A DNA stretch of 64,000 nt from Streptomyces sp. WM6386. GTDB lineage: Bacteria > Actinomycetota > Actinomycetes > Streptomycetales > Streptomycetaceae. Below are positions 16,459-27,704 of the stretch, piece after piece. The stretch's first letter is position 1; each line of letters begins with the position of its first letter. The stretch covers positions 18,181-82,180 of the forward strand of contig NZ_JXTE01000037.1 in NCBI RefSeq assembly GCF_000972385.1, read 5' to 3'. The notes under the pieces are model-generated. The model did no database searches, was not told where the DNA came from, and worked only from the letters and a program-made list of their open reading frames with translations. The position numbers were made by a program, and so were the translations under genes.

Positions 16459-17444
16459 TCGACGTCTCCGATCTTCAGCATCTGACGCATGTAGACCGCG
16501 ACCACGCCGAGCAGGAGCAGCACGGTGAGCAGGGCGATCGCCGAGCCCTGGGCGTAGTCGTTGACCACGAAGGCACGGTCGTAGGAGTAGGTGGTGAGGA
16601 GCTGGAACTCGGCCTCCGGATGCCCGTTGCGCATCACGAAGACCTGCGGGAAGACGCCCATGTCCCAGATGACCGAGAGCGTCGTGAGCATCACGATGAT
16701 CGGCTTGAGGATGGGGAGGGTGACGAACCGGAAGACGCCCCAGGCGCCCGCGCCGTCGAGGCGGGCCGCCTCCTCCAGTTCGGCCGGGACCTGGGTGAGC
16801 CCGGCGCTGAGGGTGATCACGACGAAGGGGACGGCTCCCCAGACCACGAGCAGCATGATCACGGCCAGGCCCTGTGGTCCGCTGGCGAACCAGTTGTGGC
16901 CGACCATCTCGACCCCGGGCAACTTGCTGAGCAGCGCGTTGAGGATGCCGTAGTCCGCGTCGAAGAGCCACTTGAAGACGGTGGTGGCGACGATGATCGG
17001 CATGCCCCAGCTGGCCACGAGGGCGATGTTGACGAGGGTCTTCACCCAGCCGGAGACCCGCTGGAGCAGCAGCGCGATCAGCATGCCGGCGACCATGGTG
17101 AAGATGACGCAGCCGGCCGCGAAGACGACCGTGCGCACGACGACCGCCCAGAAATCGCTGTCGCCCAGCACCTTGCTGAAGTTGTCGAATCCGACCGACT
17201 CGGCCGGCTTGAAGCCCCACAGCTGGGACTGCCCGAACTCCTGGAAGGACAGGGTGACCAGGCGGACCAGCGGATAGCCGAGGACGAGCGCCAGGATCAG
17301 CAGACAGGGGGCGAGCAGCAGCCAGGGGGTGCCGGCGCCGCCGGGGCTGCGCCTTCTGGATGGCTTCTTCCCCACGGCCGGTGCTGGTGGTGGTGACTGC
17401 CGCGCCGGCGGCACTTTGGCAGTGGTCGTGTCTGCGGCACTCAT
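16455..17444 (-). CDS. dasB: Chitobiose ABC transporter permease DasB
   Basis: 329 residues, MalF-type permease. The N-terminal 40 residues are Pro/Arg-rich and cytosolic, then six transmembrane helices, with the EAA loop LEEAARLDGAGAWGVFRFVTLP near residues 220-241. The start is the ATG at 17444. It follows dasA after a 76-bp gap containing a stable stem-loop, which probably lowers dasBC output relative to the abundant binding protein. Confidence 0.93.
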   Translation of the reverse strand: MSAADTTTAKVPPARQSPPPAPAVGKKPSRRRSPGGAGTPWLLLAPCLLILALVLGYPLVRLVTLSFQEFGQSQLWGFKPAESVGFDNFSKVLGDSDFWAVVVRTVVFAAGCVIFTMVAGMLIALLLQRVSGWVKTLVNIALVASWGMPIIVATTVFKWLFDADYGILNALLSKLPGVEMVGHNWFASGPQGLAVIMLLVVWGAVPFVVITLSAGLTQVPAELEEAARLDGAGAWGVFRFVTLPILKPIIVMLTTLSVIWDMGVFPQVFVMRNGHPEAEFQLLTTYSYDRAFVVNDYAQGSAIALLTVLLLLGVVAVYMRQMLKIGDVE

Positions 17445-17485
17445 CCGCGCGCTCCTCAGCGGTCCCTCAGGTCGTACGAGAAGCA

Positions 17486-17511
17486 GGGCCCCGTCACGCT
17501 CAACGGGGCCC
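17486..17511 (-). terminator. Intercistronic stem-loop between dasA and dasB
   Basis: 9-bp perfect stem GGGCCCCGT/ACGGGGCCC with an 8-nt loop, just after the dasA stop. It is likely an attenuator or mRNA-stabilising structure rather than a full stop. Confidence 0.65.
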
Positions 17512-17520
17512 CGCCGATGG

Positions 17521-18804
17521 TCACTTGGTGTTGATGACCTTGTCGATCGCGGCGTCCGCTTCCTTCGCGGCGTCCTCGACCGACTTCTTGCCGGTGCCGA
17601 TGGACTGCAGCATGGTCTGCAGGACCTGGGCCTTCTCGACCTGGCCCCAGCCGGGCGCCATCGGGACGAACCAGTTGGACTCGGCCGCGGTGGCCGGGAC
17701 CGCCGTCGCCGGGTCGTTCTTCAGGGTGGCGAGGTCGGTCTTGTTGTTGGGCAGGTTGCCCTTGGCCATCAGGCCCTTCTGGCCGGAGGAGCCGGTGAAG
17801 GCGTTGATCCACTCGGCGGCGACGGCCTGCGCGTCGGACTTCACCGGTACGGCGAGGTCGGAGCCGCCCAGGAAGACGGGAAGGTTCTTGCCGGACGGGC
17901 CGGGCATCACGAAGTTCTCGACGTTGCCCTCGAGCTTGCCGGTCTTGTCGTTCTCCTTCGCCGCGGCGGTGGCGCCCTCCCAGGCGGGGGCGAAGATCAT
18001 GCCGGACTTGCCCTGGCCGTAGACGATGTAGCGGTCGGACTCGTCCTTGGTCTTGTCGCCGTGCATGTACGTGTCGACGACGTTCTGGAACGCCTTCAGG
18101 CCCTTGACGGACTCGGGCGAGGAGAGGTTGGCCTTCCACTGGCCGCCGGACTCGACGGCGATGGAGCCGCCGGCGTCGTAGACGAAGGACATGGCCGCGT
18201 ACCAGTCACGGGTGGGCTGGTACCAGGCGTTGAACTTGTCGCCCTCCTTCTTCTGGACCTTGTCCAGGGCGGCGGTGAGCTCGTCGTAGGTCTTCGGGGT
18301 GGACTTGACGCCGACCGAGGCGAAGAGGTCCTTGCGCCAGTTGGCGACACGGCCACCGGCGTAGTAAGGGACGCCGTAGGTCTTGCCGTCGTAGGTCACC
18401 GAGGCCTTGAGGCCGTCCAGCCAGGCGCCCGAGTTGTCGAACTTCGCCGCGTCGACGGGCGCGAAGGCACCCTTGACCATGTAGCTCAGCATCTCGGTGT
18501 TGCCCATCTCGACCACGTCGGGGGCCTTGTCGGTGGCGAGGACCGCGTCGAGCTTGGCGTTCTTGTCCGGCCAGCCGTAGTACTCGTGCTTGATCTTGAT
18601 GCCGGGGTGCTTCTTCACGATCGCCGCATCGGCGGCCTTCACCAGCTCGGGCCAGTTGTTCTGCGCGTCCACGGTGAGCCAGACGGTCAGTTCCTTGGCG
18701 TCGGCGCCGCTGTTGTCCGAGCTGCCGCTGTCACTGTCCCCACATGCCGCGATGGAGACCATCATGCCCGCGATACCGATCGCGGCTATCAGCTTGCGCT
18801 TCAC
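17521..18804 (-). CDS. dasA: Chitobiose-binding lipoprotein DasA
   Basis: 427 residues. A type II signal peptide ends at the lipobox SIAA-C21, followed by a Ser/Gly/Asp-rich linker and a cluster B/D solute-binding fold. It captures N,N'-diacetylchitobiose for the DasBC permease. The start is a GTG at 18804 preceded by GAGGAGGG at good spacing; the longer frame has no ribosome site. Two dre-like sites lie about 70-110 bp upstream, in the 321-bp region shared with divergent dasR. It is the first gene of dasABC-dasD. Confidence 0.94.
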   Translation of the reverse strand: MKRKLIAAIGIAGMMVSIAACGDSDSGSSDNSGADAKELTVWLTVDAQNNWPELVKAADAAIVKKHPGIKIKHEYYGWPDKNAKLDAVLATDKAPDVVEMGNTEMLSYMVKGAFAPVDAAKFDNSGAWLDGLKASVTYDGKTYGVPYYAGGRVANWRKDLFASVGVKSTPKTYDELTAALDKVQKKEGDKFNAWYQPTRDWYAAMSFVYDAGGSIAVESGGQWKANLSSPESVKGLKAFQNVVDTYMHGDKTKDESDRYIVYGQGKSGMIFAPAWEGATAAAKENDKTGKLEGNVENFVMPGPSGKNLPVFLGGSDLAVPVKSDAQAVAAEWINAFTGSSGQKGLMAKGNLPNNKTDLATLKNDPATAVPATAAESNWFVPMAPGWGQVEKAQVLQTMLQSIGTGKKSVEDAAKEADAAIDKVINTK

Positions 18805-18873
18805 GCCACCCTCCTCAGGGATGCCACAAACCCCCCTGCCTCCCCGCACGAGCGTTGGGCCGGGACCTGGACC

Positions 18874-18889
18874 AATGGTGTAGACCAGT
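18874..18889. promoter_or_regulatory. dre upstream of dasA (site 1)
   Basis: AATGGTGTAGACCAGT, two mismatches from the ACTGGTCTAGACCAGT dyad; 70 bp before the dasA start. Confidence 0.75.
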
Positions 18890-18897
18890 ACCGGGAG

Positions 18898-18913
18898 CTT
18901 GGACCAGACCATG
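18898..18913. promoter_or_regulatory. dre-like site upstream of dasA (site 2)
   Basis: CTTGGACCAGACCATG keeps the TGG..AGACCA half-sites; weaker than site 1 and 24 bp away from it. Confidence 0.55.
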
Positions 18914-19021
18914 GAGCCTGTCAAGGGTGTCCGAATAGGCTCTGACCAGCCGTTATCCGACCTACATATGCAAGAACCTTTAAGTAAGAAGCCAGCGAAA
19001 TCAGCGCCGCCGGAGTACTGT

Positions 19022-19037
19022 CTTCCACTAGACCACC
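19022..19037. promoter_or_regulatory. dre half-site upstream of dasR
   Basis: CTTCCACTAGACCACC has a good right half (CTAGACCA) and a poor left half. Confidence 0.45.
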
Positions 19038-19043
19038 TGGGGC

Positions 19044-19890
<847 letters not shown>

Positions 19891-19902
19891 GAGCGCCCGA
19901 AC

Positions 19903-19970
19903 GGGCGCGGGGCTGTGTCGATATGCGGCTCCGCCGCGCGGGCGCGACCAGCCACGACGGCGCCGCAGCC
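19903..19970 (+). repeat. Interspersed intergenic repeat, copy 2
   Basis: Forward copy directly after dasR. It holds the GGGCGCGGGGCTGTGTCGAT, GCGGCTCCGCCGC and GGCGCGACCAGCCACGAC blocks and ends in GGCGCCGCAGCC. Confidence 0.8.
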
Positions 19971-20079
19971 GCACGACGGCCCCACGGCCCCCAGCGGAGC
20001 GTTACCGCACGCGGTGTAGCGCAAGCGCGCATCCTGCTCTACGGTCCTCCCGTCTCCGTATGGACGGGAGGACCGCGCT

Positions 20080-22189
<2,110 letters not shown>

Positions 22190-22218
<29 letters not shown>

Positions 22219-22390
22219 GGGTGTGCGCTGGTACGTGCGGGAGCTGACCGACGAGTCGGCTTACGACCGCTATGTCGCGCACGTCCGCCGGGACCATCCG
22301 CAGGCGGACGTGCCGACCCGGCGGGCGTTCGAGCGGATGCGGACGGACCGCCAGGAGGCCGACCCGCGCCAGGGGTTCCGCTGCTGCTGA
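22190..22390 (+). CDS. ybdD: YbdD/YjiX family small protein (DUF466)
   Basis: 66 residues, DUF466. Key family features: an aromatic WY near the N-terminus (GVRWYVREL), YDRYVAHVRRDHP, and a C-terminal Cys-Cys. In E. coli the equivalent small protein partners CstA or BtsT and is needed for transport. The ATG at 22190 lies inside the end of cstA (29-bp overlap) and follows GAGGAGG, so the two are translationally coupled. Confidence 0.88.
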
Positions 22391-22463
22391 CACCGATGTC
22401 GGACCTGTTGTCGCACCTTCACCGAATCGACATACCGATATGCGGACGAGGTCTTCCGCTCCT

Positions 22464-22476
22464 GTCACACCGTGAC
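22464..22476. promoter_or_regulatory. Candidate operator between ybdD and DUF3311 gene
   Basis: GTCAC-ACC-GTGAC is a perfect 5-bp dyad with a 3-bp centre, 52 bp before the DUF3311 start. The regulator is unknown. Confidence 0.35.
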
Positions 22477-22527
22477 CTAGATTGCCTGCGCGTTACACGG
22501 TGATCAGTGAGGGATCGGAGCCGCCGC

Positions 22528-22785
22528 ATGTCAACAGATTCGCCCGAGGCCAGACCAGCGGTGGTGACACCCGTGCGGGTCGTCATCGCCCTGTGCCTCC
22601 TGGCACCGTTCGTCGCCATGCTGTGGGTCGACTCGTACGCCAAGGTCGACCCCACGTTCATCGGCATCCCGTTCTTCTACTGGTACCAGATGCTGTGGGT
22701 GCTCATCTCCACCGCGCTGACGATGGTCGCGTACCAGCTGTGGCAGCGTGACCAGCGCGCCCGCCGGGAAGGTGCCTCCAAGTGA
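22528..22785 (+). CDS. DUF3311 small membrane protein, accessory to SSS symporter
   Basis: 85 residues with two transmembrane helices (about 22-42 and 52-74) and an IPFFYWYQMLWV signature typical of DUF3311. The basic tail is cytosolic. The start is the ATG at 22528; the longer frame to 22507 lacks support. It overlaps the symporter start in a GTGA. In other bacteria DUF3311 proteins sit next to SSS monocarboxylate symporters and are thought to be small subunits, analogous to DUF4212 with acetate symporters. The function is inferred from this coupling. Confidence 0.82.
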   Translation: MSTDSPEARPAVVTPVRVVIALCLLAPFVAMLWVDSYAKVDPTFIGIPFFYWYQMLWVLISTALTMVAYQLWQRDQRARREGASK

Positions 22786-24392
22786 ACGACGGCGTGAACG
22801 GCGTGGCACTCGCCGTCTTCATCATCTTCTTCCTGGCCGTCACGGTCATGGGCTTCCTGGCCTCGCGCTGGCGCAAGGCCGAGAACGAACACACGCTGGA
22901 CGAATGGGGCCTGGGCGGCCGGTCGTTCGGCACCTGGATCACCTGGTTCCTGCTCGGCGGCGACCTCTACACGGCGTACACCTTCGTCGCCGTACCGGCG
23001 GCGATCTACGCGGCGGGCGCGGCCGGCTTCTTCGCGGTGCCGTACACGATCCTCGTCTACCCGCTGATCTTCACCTTCCTGCCCCGGCTCTGGTCGGTCT
23101 CCCACAAGCACGGCTATGTGACGACGTCCGACTTCGTGCGCGGCCGGTGGGGCTCCAAGGGCCTGTCGCTGGCGGTGGCCGTCACGGGCATCCTGGCGAC
23201 GATGCCCTACATCGCCCTCCAACTCGTCGGCATCCAGGCGGTGCTGGACGTGATGGGCGTCGGCGGCGGGGAGAACACCAACTGGTTCGTGAAGGACCTC
23301 CCGCTCCTCATCGCCTTCGGTGTGCTGGCGGCGTACACCTACTCCTCGGGTCTGCGTGCCCCCGCGATGATCGCGTTCGTGAAGGACACCCTGATCTACA
23401 TCGTCATCGCGGTGGCGATCATCTACATCCCGATCAAGCTGGGCGGGTTCGACGAGATCTTCGGCGCGGCGAACGACAAGTACACCGCCGCCAAGGCGGG
23501 CGGCCTGGTCCCGCCCGCGGCGGGCCAATGGACGTACGCCACGCTGGCGTTGGGCTCCGCGCTCGCGCTGTTCATGTACCCGCACTCGATCACCGCGACG
23601 CTCTCCTCCAAGAGCCGTGAGGTGATCCGCCGCAACACCACGATCCTGCCGCTGTACTCGCTGATGCTGGGCCTGCTCGCCCTGCTGGGCTTCATGGCGA
23701 TCGCGTCCGGAGTCGACGTCACCAACCCGCAGTTGGCGATCCCGCAGCTCTTCGAGGACATGTTCCCGAGCTGGTTCGCGGGCGTGGCCTTCGCGGCGAT
23801 CGGCATCGGCGCGCTGGTACCGGCGGCGATCATGTCCATCGCGGCCGCGAACCTCTTCACCCGCAACATCTACAAGGACTTCATCAAGCCGGACGCGACG
23901 CCGGAGCAGGAGACGAAGATCTCCAAGCTGGTCTCGCTGCTGGTGAAGGTGGGCGCCCTGGTCTTCGTCCTCACCATGGACAAGACGGTCGCCATCAACT
24001 TCCAGCTCCTGGGCGGCATCTGGATCCTCCAGACCTTCCCGACGCTGGTCGGCGGCCTGTTCACCCGCTGGTTCCACCGCTGGGCGCTGCTCGCGGGCTG
24101 GGCGGTCGGCATGATCTACGGCACCGTCGCGGCGTACGGCGTGGCCTCCCCCACGCAGAAGCACTTCGGCGGCTCGTCGAAGGAGATCCCGGGCATCGGC
24201 GAGATCGGCTACATCGGCCTGACGGCGTTCCTGCTCAACGTGGTGGTCGCGGTGGTCCTCACGTTCGTCCTGAGGGCCGCGAAGGCCCCCGAGGGCGTCG
24301 ACGAGACCCGCCCCGAGGACTACACGGCGGACGCGGGCGACCCGGGCGTACAGGTGGAGCTGCCGCCGGCGACTGCAGACTCCGCTCACTGA
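22782..24392 (+). CDS. mctP: Sodium:solute symporter (SSS family), probable monocarboxylate permease
   Basis: 536 residues with 13 predicted transmembrane helices and the SSS core motifs: GGRSFGTWITWFLLGGD near residues 45-61, and a Na+-site helix near AIGIGALVPAAIMSIAAANL. It is closest to MctP-type permeases for lactate, pyruvate, propionate or alanine. The start is the GTG at 22782, overlapping the DUF3311 stop. Its neighbour cstA-ybdD suggests a monocarboxylate-uptake region. The exact substrate cannot be read from sequence. Confidence 0.88.
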   Translation: MNDGVNGVALAVFIIFFLAVTVMGFLASRWRKAENEHTLDEWGLGGRSFGTWITWFLLGGDLYTAYTFVAVPAAIYAAGAAGFFAVPYTILVYPLIFTFLPRLWSVSHKHGYVTTSDFVRGRWGSKGLSLAVAVTGILATMPYIALQLVGIQAVLDVMGVGGGENTNWFVKDLPLLIAFGVLAAYTYSSGLRAPAMIAFVKDTLIYIVIAVAIIYIPIKLGGFDEIFGAANDKYTAAKAGGLVPPAAGQWTYATLALGSALALFMYPHSITATLSSKSREVIRRNTTILPLYSLMLGLLALLGFMAIASGVDVTNPQLAIPQLFEDMFPSWFAGVAFAAIGIGALVPAAIMSIAAANLFTRNIYKDFIKPDATPEQETKISKLVSLLVKVGALVFVLTMDKTVAINFQLLGGIWILQTFPTLVGGLFTRWFHRWALLAGWAVGMIYGTVAAYGVASPTQKHFGGSSKEIPGIGEIGYIGLTAFLLNVVVAVVLTFVLRAAKAPEGVDETRPEDYTADAGDPGVQVELPPATADSAH

Positions 24393-24400
24393 AGAGACCC

Positions 24401-24470
24401 AGGGGCGCGGGGCTGTATCGATATGCGGCTCCGCCGCGTGGGCGCGACCAGCCACGAACCACCCGCAGCG
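24401..24470 (+). repeat. Interspersed intergenic repeat, copy 3
   Basis: Forward copy immediately after the symporter stop; near-identical to copy 4 over AGGGGCGCGGGGCTGT through ACCAGCCACGA. Confidence 0.8.
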
Positions 24471-24522
24471 GGCCGCCGACAGCACCACCAACGGCGGCCC
24501 GCTTTCGTGCACACTCACCTGC

Positions 24523-25026
24523 ATGGACATAGAGATCCGGCCGGCGAAACCCACCGAGTACGCCGTCATCGGCGAGATCACAGCCCAGGCCTACCTGCTG
24601 GACGACCTCCTCACGTTCGGCGAGAGCGACTGGTACCTGGGCGAGTTGAGAGACGTCGCCAAACGAGCCGCGGCGGCCGAGGTAGTCGTGGCCCTCCTCG
24701 GCGGCGAGCCGATCGGCACCGTCACCTACGTCCCCGCCGGCGGCCCCATGGCCAACCTCGCCCGCCCCGGAGAGGCCGAGATCCGCATGCTGGCCGTGTC
24801 CCGGGCGGCCCGCGGCAGAGGAGCCGGCGAAGCCCTCGTCCGCGCCTGCATCGACCGGGCCAGAGCAGCCGACGACTGCACCGGCATGGTCCTGTCGACC
24901 CAGCAGATCATGCACGCCGCGCACCGCATCTACGAGCGTCTCGGATTCACCCGCGCCCCCGCACGCGACTGGGACCCGATCCAGGGCGTCGAGTTCACGC
25001 TTCTCACCTACGAGTTGACTCTCTGA
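24523..25026 (+). CDS. GNAT family N-acetyltransferase
   Basis: 167 residues, single GNAT domain. The acetyl-CoA-binding motif A is visible as RMLAVSRAARGRGAGEALV near residues 88-106, followed by the AAHRIYERLGFTR motif B near 133-145. The substrate is unknown. The start is the ATG at 24523. Its stop is 11 bp before the first NrdR box, so it is transcriptionally separate from nrdAB. Confidence 0.88.
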   Translation: MDIEIRPAKPTEYAVIGEITAQAYLLDDLLTFGESDWYLGELRDVAKRAAAAEVVVALLGGEPIGTVTYVPAGGPMANLARPGEAEIRMLAVSRAARGRGAGEALVRACIDRARAADDCTGMVLSTQQIMHAAHRIYERLGFTRAPARDWDPIQGVEFTLLTYELTL

Positions 25027-25036
25027 AGTCGCTGCG

Positions 25037-25052
25037 ACACAACATCTAGGGG
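25037..25052. promoter_or_regulatory. NrdR box 1 upstream of nrdAB
   Basis: ACACAACATCTAGGGG matches the consensus acaCwAtATaTwGtgt at 11-12 of 16 positions, including the C-W-A core and AT..TWG. Confidence 0.65.
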
Positions 25053-25067
25053 TGCCAAGAGAACCCG

Positions 25068-25083
25068 GCACAAGATGTATGCT
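25068..25083. promoter_or_regulatory. NrdR box 2 upstream of nrdAB
   Basis: GCACAAGATGTATGCT, starting exactly 31 bp after box 1, the helical spacing seen for paired NrdR boxes. Confidence 0.6.
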
Positions 25084-25242
25084 CATGCTCGCTGTCGTCG
25101 CAGGGGAATCCGGTGCGAATCCGGAACTGTCCCGCAACGGTGTACTCATGCGTGCATAAGCACATATGAGAGTCAGTCCGAGGACCTGTCGACAGTGCGC
25201 CCAGGCCGCCGTGGCCCGGGTGCCAAGACGTCCGGGCCTCGT
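25076..25242 (+). ncRNA. Cobalamin (B12) riboswitch controlling nrdAB
   Basis: The hallmark core GGAATCCGGTGCGAATCCGG followed by AACTGTCCCGCAACGGTG is at about 25105-25143. The distal AGTCAGTCCGAGGACCTG element is at about 25171-25188. A GC stem GGCCCGG/CCGGGCC (25213-25219 and 25232-25238) is the likely expression platform. Established work on S. coelicolor shows B12 represses nrdABS through such a leader, so the class Ia enzyme is made when the B12-dependent class II enzyme cannot work. The ends are approximate. Confidence 0.92.
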
Positions 25243-25334
25243 GGAGTGGGCCGGTGGACGCGACGCCCCGTGCGCTCGTGTGCTGCCCCCTGCCCTCCGC
25301 AAGGCCCCCGTGCCGAGCGAGGGAGAGCCCCCAC

Positions 25335-27704
25335 GTGACCATCGCGCCAGTCGACCCGGCTTCAGTGACGCAGGCGGAGACCGACGGTCCCGGTACCGCA
25401 CTGCTGCGGACCCTGACCGAGCTGACCGCCGACCTCCCTGACGCCGACCCCGGACGGGTCGCCGCCGCCGCACTGCGCGGACGGTCCGCCCGGGCCGACG
25501 AGTCGGAGCTGCGCGAGCTGGCGACCGAGGCGGCCGCGGGGCTGATCTCCGAGGACCCCGCCTACTCCCGGCTCGCCGCCCGGCTGCTGACGATCAGCAT
25601 CGCCGCCGAGGCCGCCTCGCAGGGCGTCACGACCTTCACCGAGTCGGTCGCGGTCGGCCACCGTGAGGGCCTGGTCGCGGACCGCACGGCGGAGTTCGTC
25701 CGGGTGCACGCCGTCCGGCTCGACGCCCTGATCGACGTGCACGCCGACGACCGCTTCGGCTACTTCGGTCTGCGCACCCTGCACAGCCGTTACCTCCTGC
25801 GGCACCCGATCACGCGCCAGGTCATCGAGACCCCCCAGCACTTCATGCTCCGGGTGGCGTCCGGCCTCGCCGAGGACGACACGGCCAGGGCCGTGGACGA
25901 AGTCGCCGCGCTCTACCGGCTCATGAGCCGCCTCGACTACCTCCCCTCCTCCCCCACGCTCTTCAACTCCGGCACCCGGCACCCCCAGATGTCGTCCTGC
26001 TACCTCCTCGACTCCCCGCTGGACGAGCTGGACTCCATCTACGACCGCTACCACCAGGTCGCCCGTCTCTCGAAGCACGCCGGCGGCATCGGACTGTCGT
26101 ACTCCCGTATCCGCAGCCGCGGTTCGCTGATCCGCGGCACCAACGGGCACTCCAACGGCATCGTCCCGTTCCTGAAGACGCTCGACGCCTCGGTCGCCGC
26201 CGTGAACCAGGGCGGCCGGCGCAAGGGTGCGGCCGCGGTCTACCTGGAGACCTGGCACTCCGACATCGAGGAGTTCCTGGAGCTGCGGGACAACACCGGT
26301 GAGGACGCCCGGCGTACGCACAACCTGAACCTCGCGCACTGGATCCCGGACGAGTTCATGCGCCGCGTGAACGCCGACGGCCAGTGGTCCCTGTTCTCCC
26401 CCGCCGACGTGCCCGAGCTGGTCGACCTGTGGGGCGCGGAGTTCGACGCGGCGTACCGCGAGGCGGAGGCGAACGGCCTCGCCAAGAAGACCATCCCGGC
26501 CCGTGACCTGTACGGCCGCATGATGCGCACCCTCGCACAGACCGGCAACGGCTGGATGACCTTCAAGGACGCCGCCAACCGCACCGCCAACCAGACGGCC
26601 GAAGCGGGCAGCGTCGTCCACTCGTCCAACCTCTGCACGGAGATCCTGGAGGTGACCGACGACGGGGAGACGGCGGTCTGCAACCTGGGATCCGTCAACC
26701 TCGGCGCGTTCGTCCTCGGCGACGACATCGACTGGGAGCGGCTGGACGAGACCGTCCGCACCGCCGTCACCTTCCTCGACCGGGTCGTCGACATCAACTT
26801 CTACCCGACCGAGCAGGCGGGCCGCTCCAACGCCCGCTGGCGGCCGGTGGGCCTGGGTGCGATGGGCCTGCAGGACGTCTTCTTCAAGCTGCGGCTGCCC
26901 TTCGACTCCCCGCAGGCCAAGGCGCTCTCCGCCCGTATCGCCGAGCGCATCATGCTCGCCGCGTACGAGGCCTCCGCCGACCTGGCCGAGCGCAACGGTC
27001 CGCTGCCGGCGTGGGAGAAGACCCGTACCGCGAAGGGTGTCCTGCACCCCGACCACTACGACGTCGAGCTCACCTGGCCGGAGCGCTGGGCGGCGCTGCG
27101 GGAGCGTATCGCCGCGGTCGGCATGCGCAACTCGCTCCTGCTGGCGATCGCCCCCACGGCCACCATCGCGTCCATCGCGGGCGTGTACGAGTGCATCGAG
27201 CCGCAGGTCTCGAACCTCTTCAAGCGCGAGACGCTGTCCGGTGAGTTCCTCCAGGTCAACTCCTACCTGGTGGCCGAGTTGAAGCGGCTCGGCGTCTGGG
27301 ACGCGCAGACCCGGGAGGCGCTGCGCGAGTCCAACGGCTCGGTGCAGGGCTTCACCTGGGTGCCGCAGGACGTCCGCGACCTGTACCGCACGGCCTGGGA
27401 GATCCCGCAGCGCGGCCTGATCGACATGGCGGCGGACCGTACCCCGTTCCTCGACCAGTCGCAGTCCCTGAACCTGTTCCTGGAGACGCCGACCATCGGC
27501 AAGCTCTCCTCGATGTACGCGTACGCCTGGAAGCAGGGTCTGAAGACGACGTACTACCTGCGCTCGCGCCCGGCGACGAGGATCGCCCGCGCGGCCCAGG
27601 CGCAGGCCCAGCCCGAGAAGACCATCCCCGTCCAGCAGGTGACCGCCGAAGAGGCCCTCGCCTGCTCCCTGGAAAACCCCGAGTCCTGCGAGGCCTGCCA
27701 GTAA
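25335..27704 (+). CDS. nrdA: Class Ia ribonucleoside-diphosphate reductase, large subunit NrdA
   Basis: 789 residues. It reduces ribonucleoside diphosphates using a thiyl radical and forms a complex with NrdB. The active-site Cys of SSCYLLDS is near residue 221, the radical-site NLCTE near 432-436, and the partner Cys of AVCNLGSVNLG near 447. The C-terminal thioredoxin-reactive pair is in ESCEACQ at the very end. The first 60 residues do not show a canonical VxKRDG ATP-cone. The start is the GTG at 25335 after GAGGGAGA; the frame open to 25254 runs through the riboswitch leader. It is followed by nrdB with a 1-bp stop-start overlap. Confidence 0.93.
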   Translation: MTIAPVDPASVTQAETDGPGTALLRTLTELTADLPDADPGRVAAAALRGRSARADESELRELATEAAAGLISEDPAYSRLAARLLTISIAAEAASQGVTTFTESVAVGHREGLVADRTAEFVRVHAVRLDALIDVHADDRFGYFGLRTLHSRYLLRHPITRQVIETPQHFMLRVASGLAEDDTARAVDEVAALYRLMSRLDYLPSSPTLFNSGTRHPQMSSCYLLDSPLDELDSIYDRYHQVARLSKHAGGIGLSYSRIRSRGSLIRGTNGHSNGIVPFLKTLDASVAAVNQGGRRKGAAAVYLETWHSDIEEFLELRDNTGEDARRTHNLNLAHWIPDEFMRRVNADGQWSLFSPADVPELVDLWGAEFDAAYREAEANGLAKKTIPARDLYGRMMRTLAQTGNGWMTFKDAANRTANQTAEAGSVVHSSNLCTEILEVTDDGETAVCNLGSVNLGAFVLGDDIDWERLDETVRTAVTFLDRVVDINFYPTEQAGRSNARWRPVGLGAMGLQDVFFKLRLPFDSPQAKALSARIAERIMLAAYEASADLAERNGPLPAWEKTRTAKGVLHPDHYDVELTWPERWAALRERIAAVGMRNSLLLAIAPTATIASIAGVYECIEPQVSNLFKRETLSGEFLQVNSYLVAELKRLGVWDAQTREALRESNGSVQGFTWVPQDVRDLYRTAWEIPQRGLIDMAADRTPFLDQSQSLNLFLETPTIGKLSSMYAYAWKQGLKTTYYLRSRPATRIARAAQAQAQPEKTIPVQQVTAEEALACSLENPESCEACQ

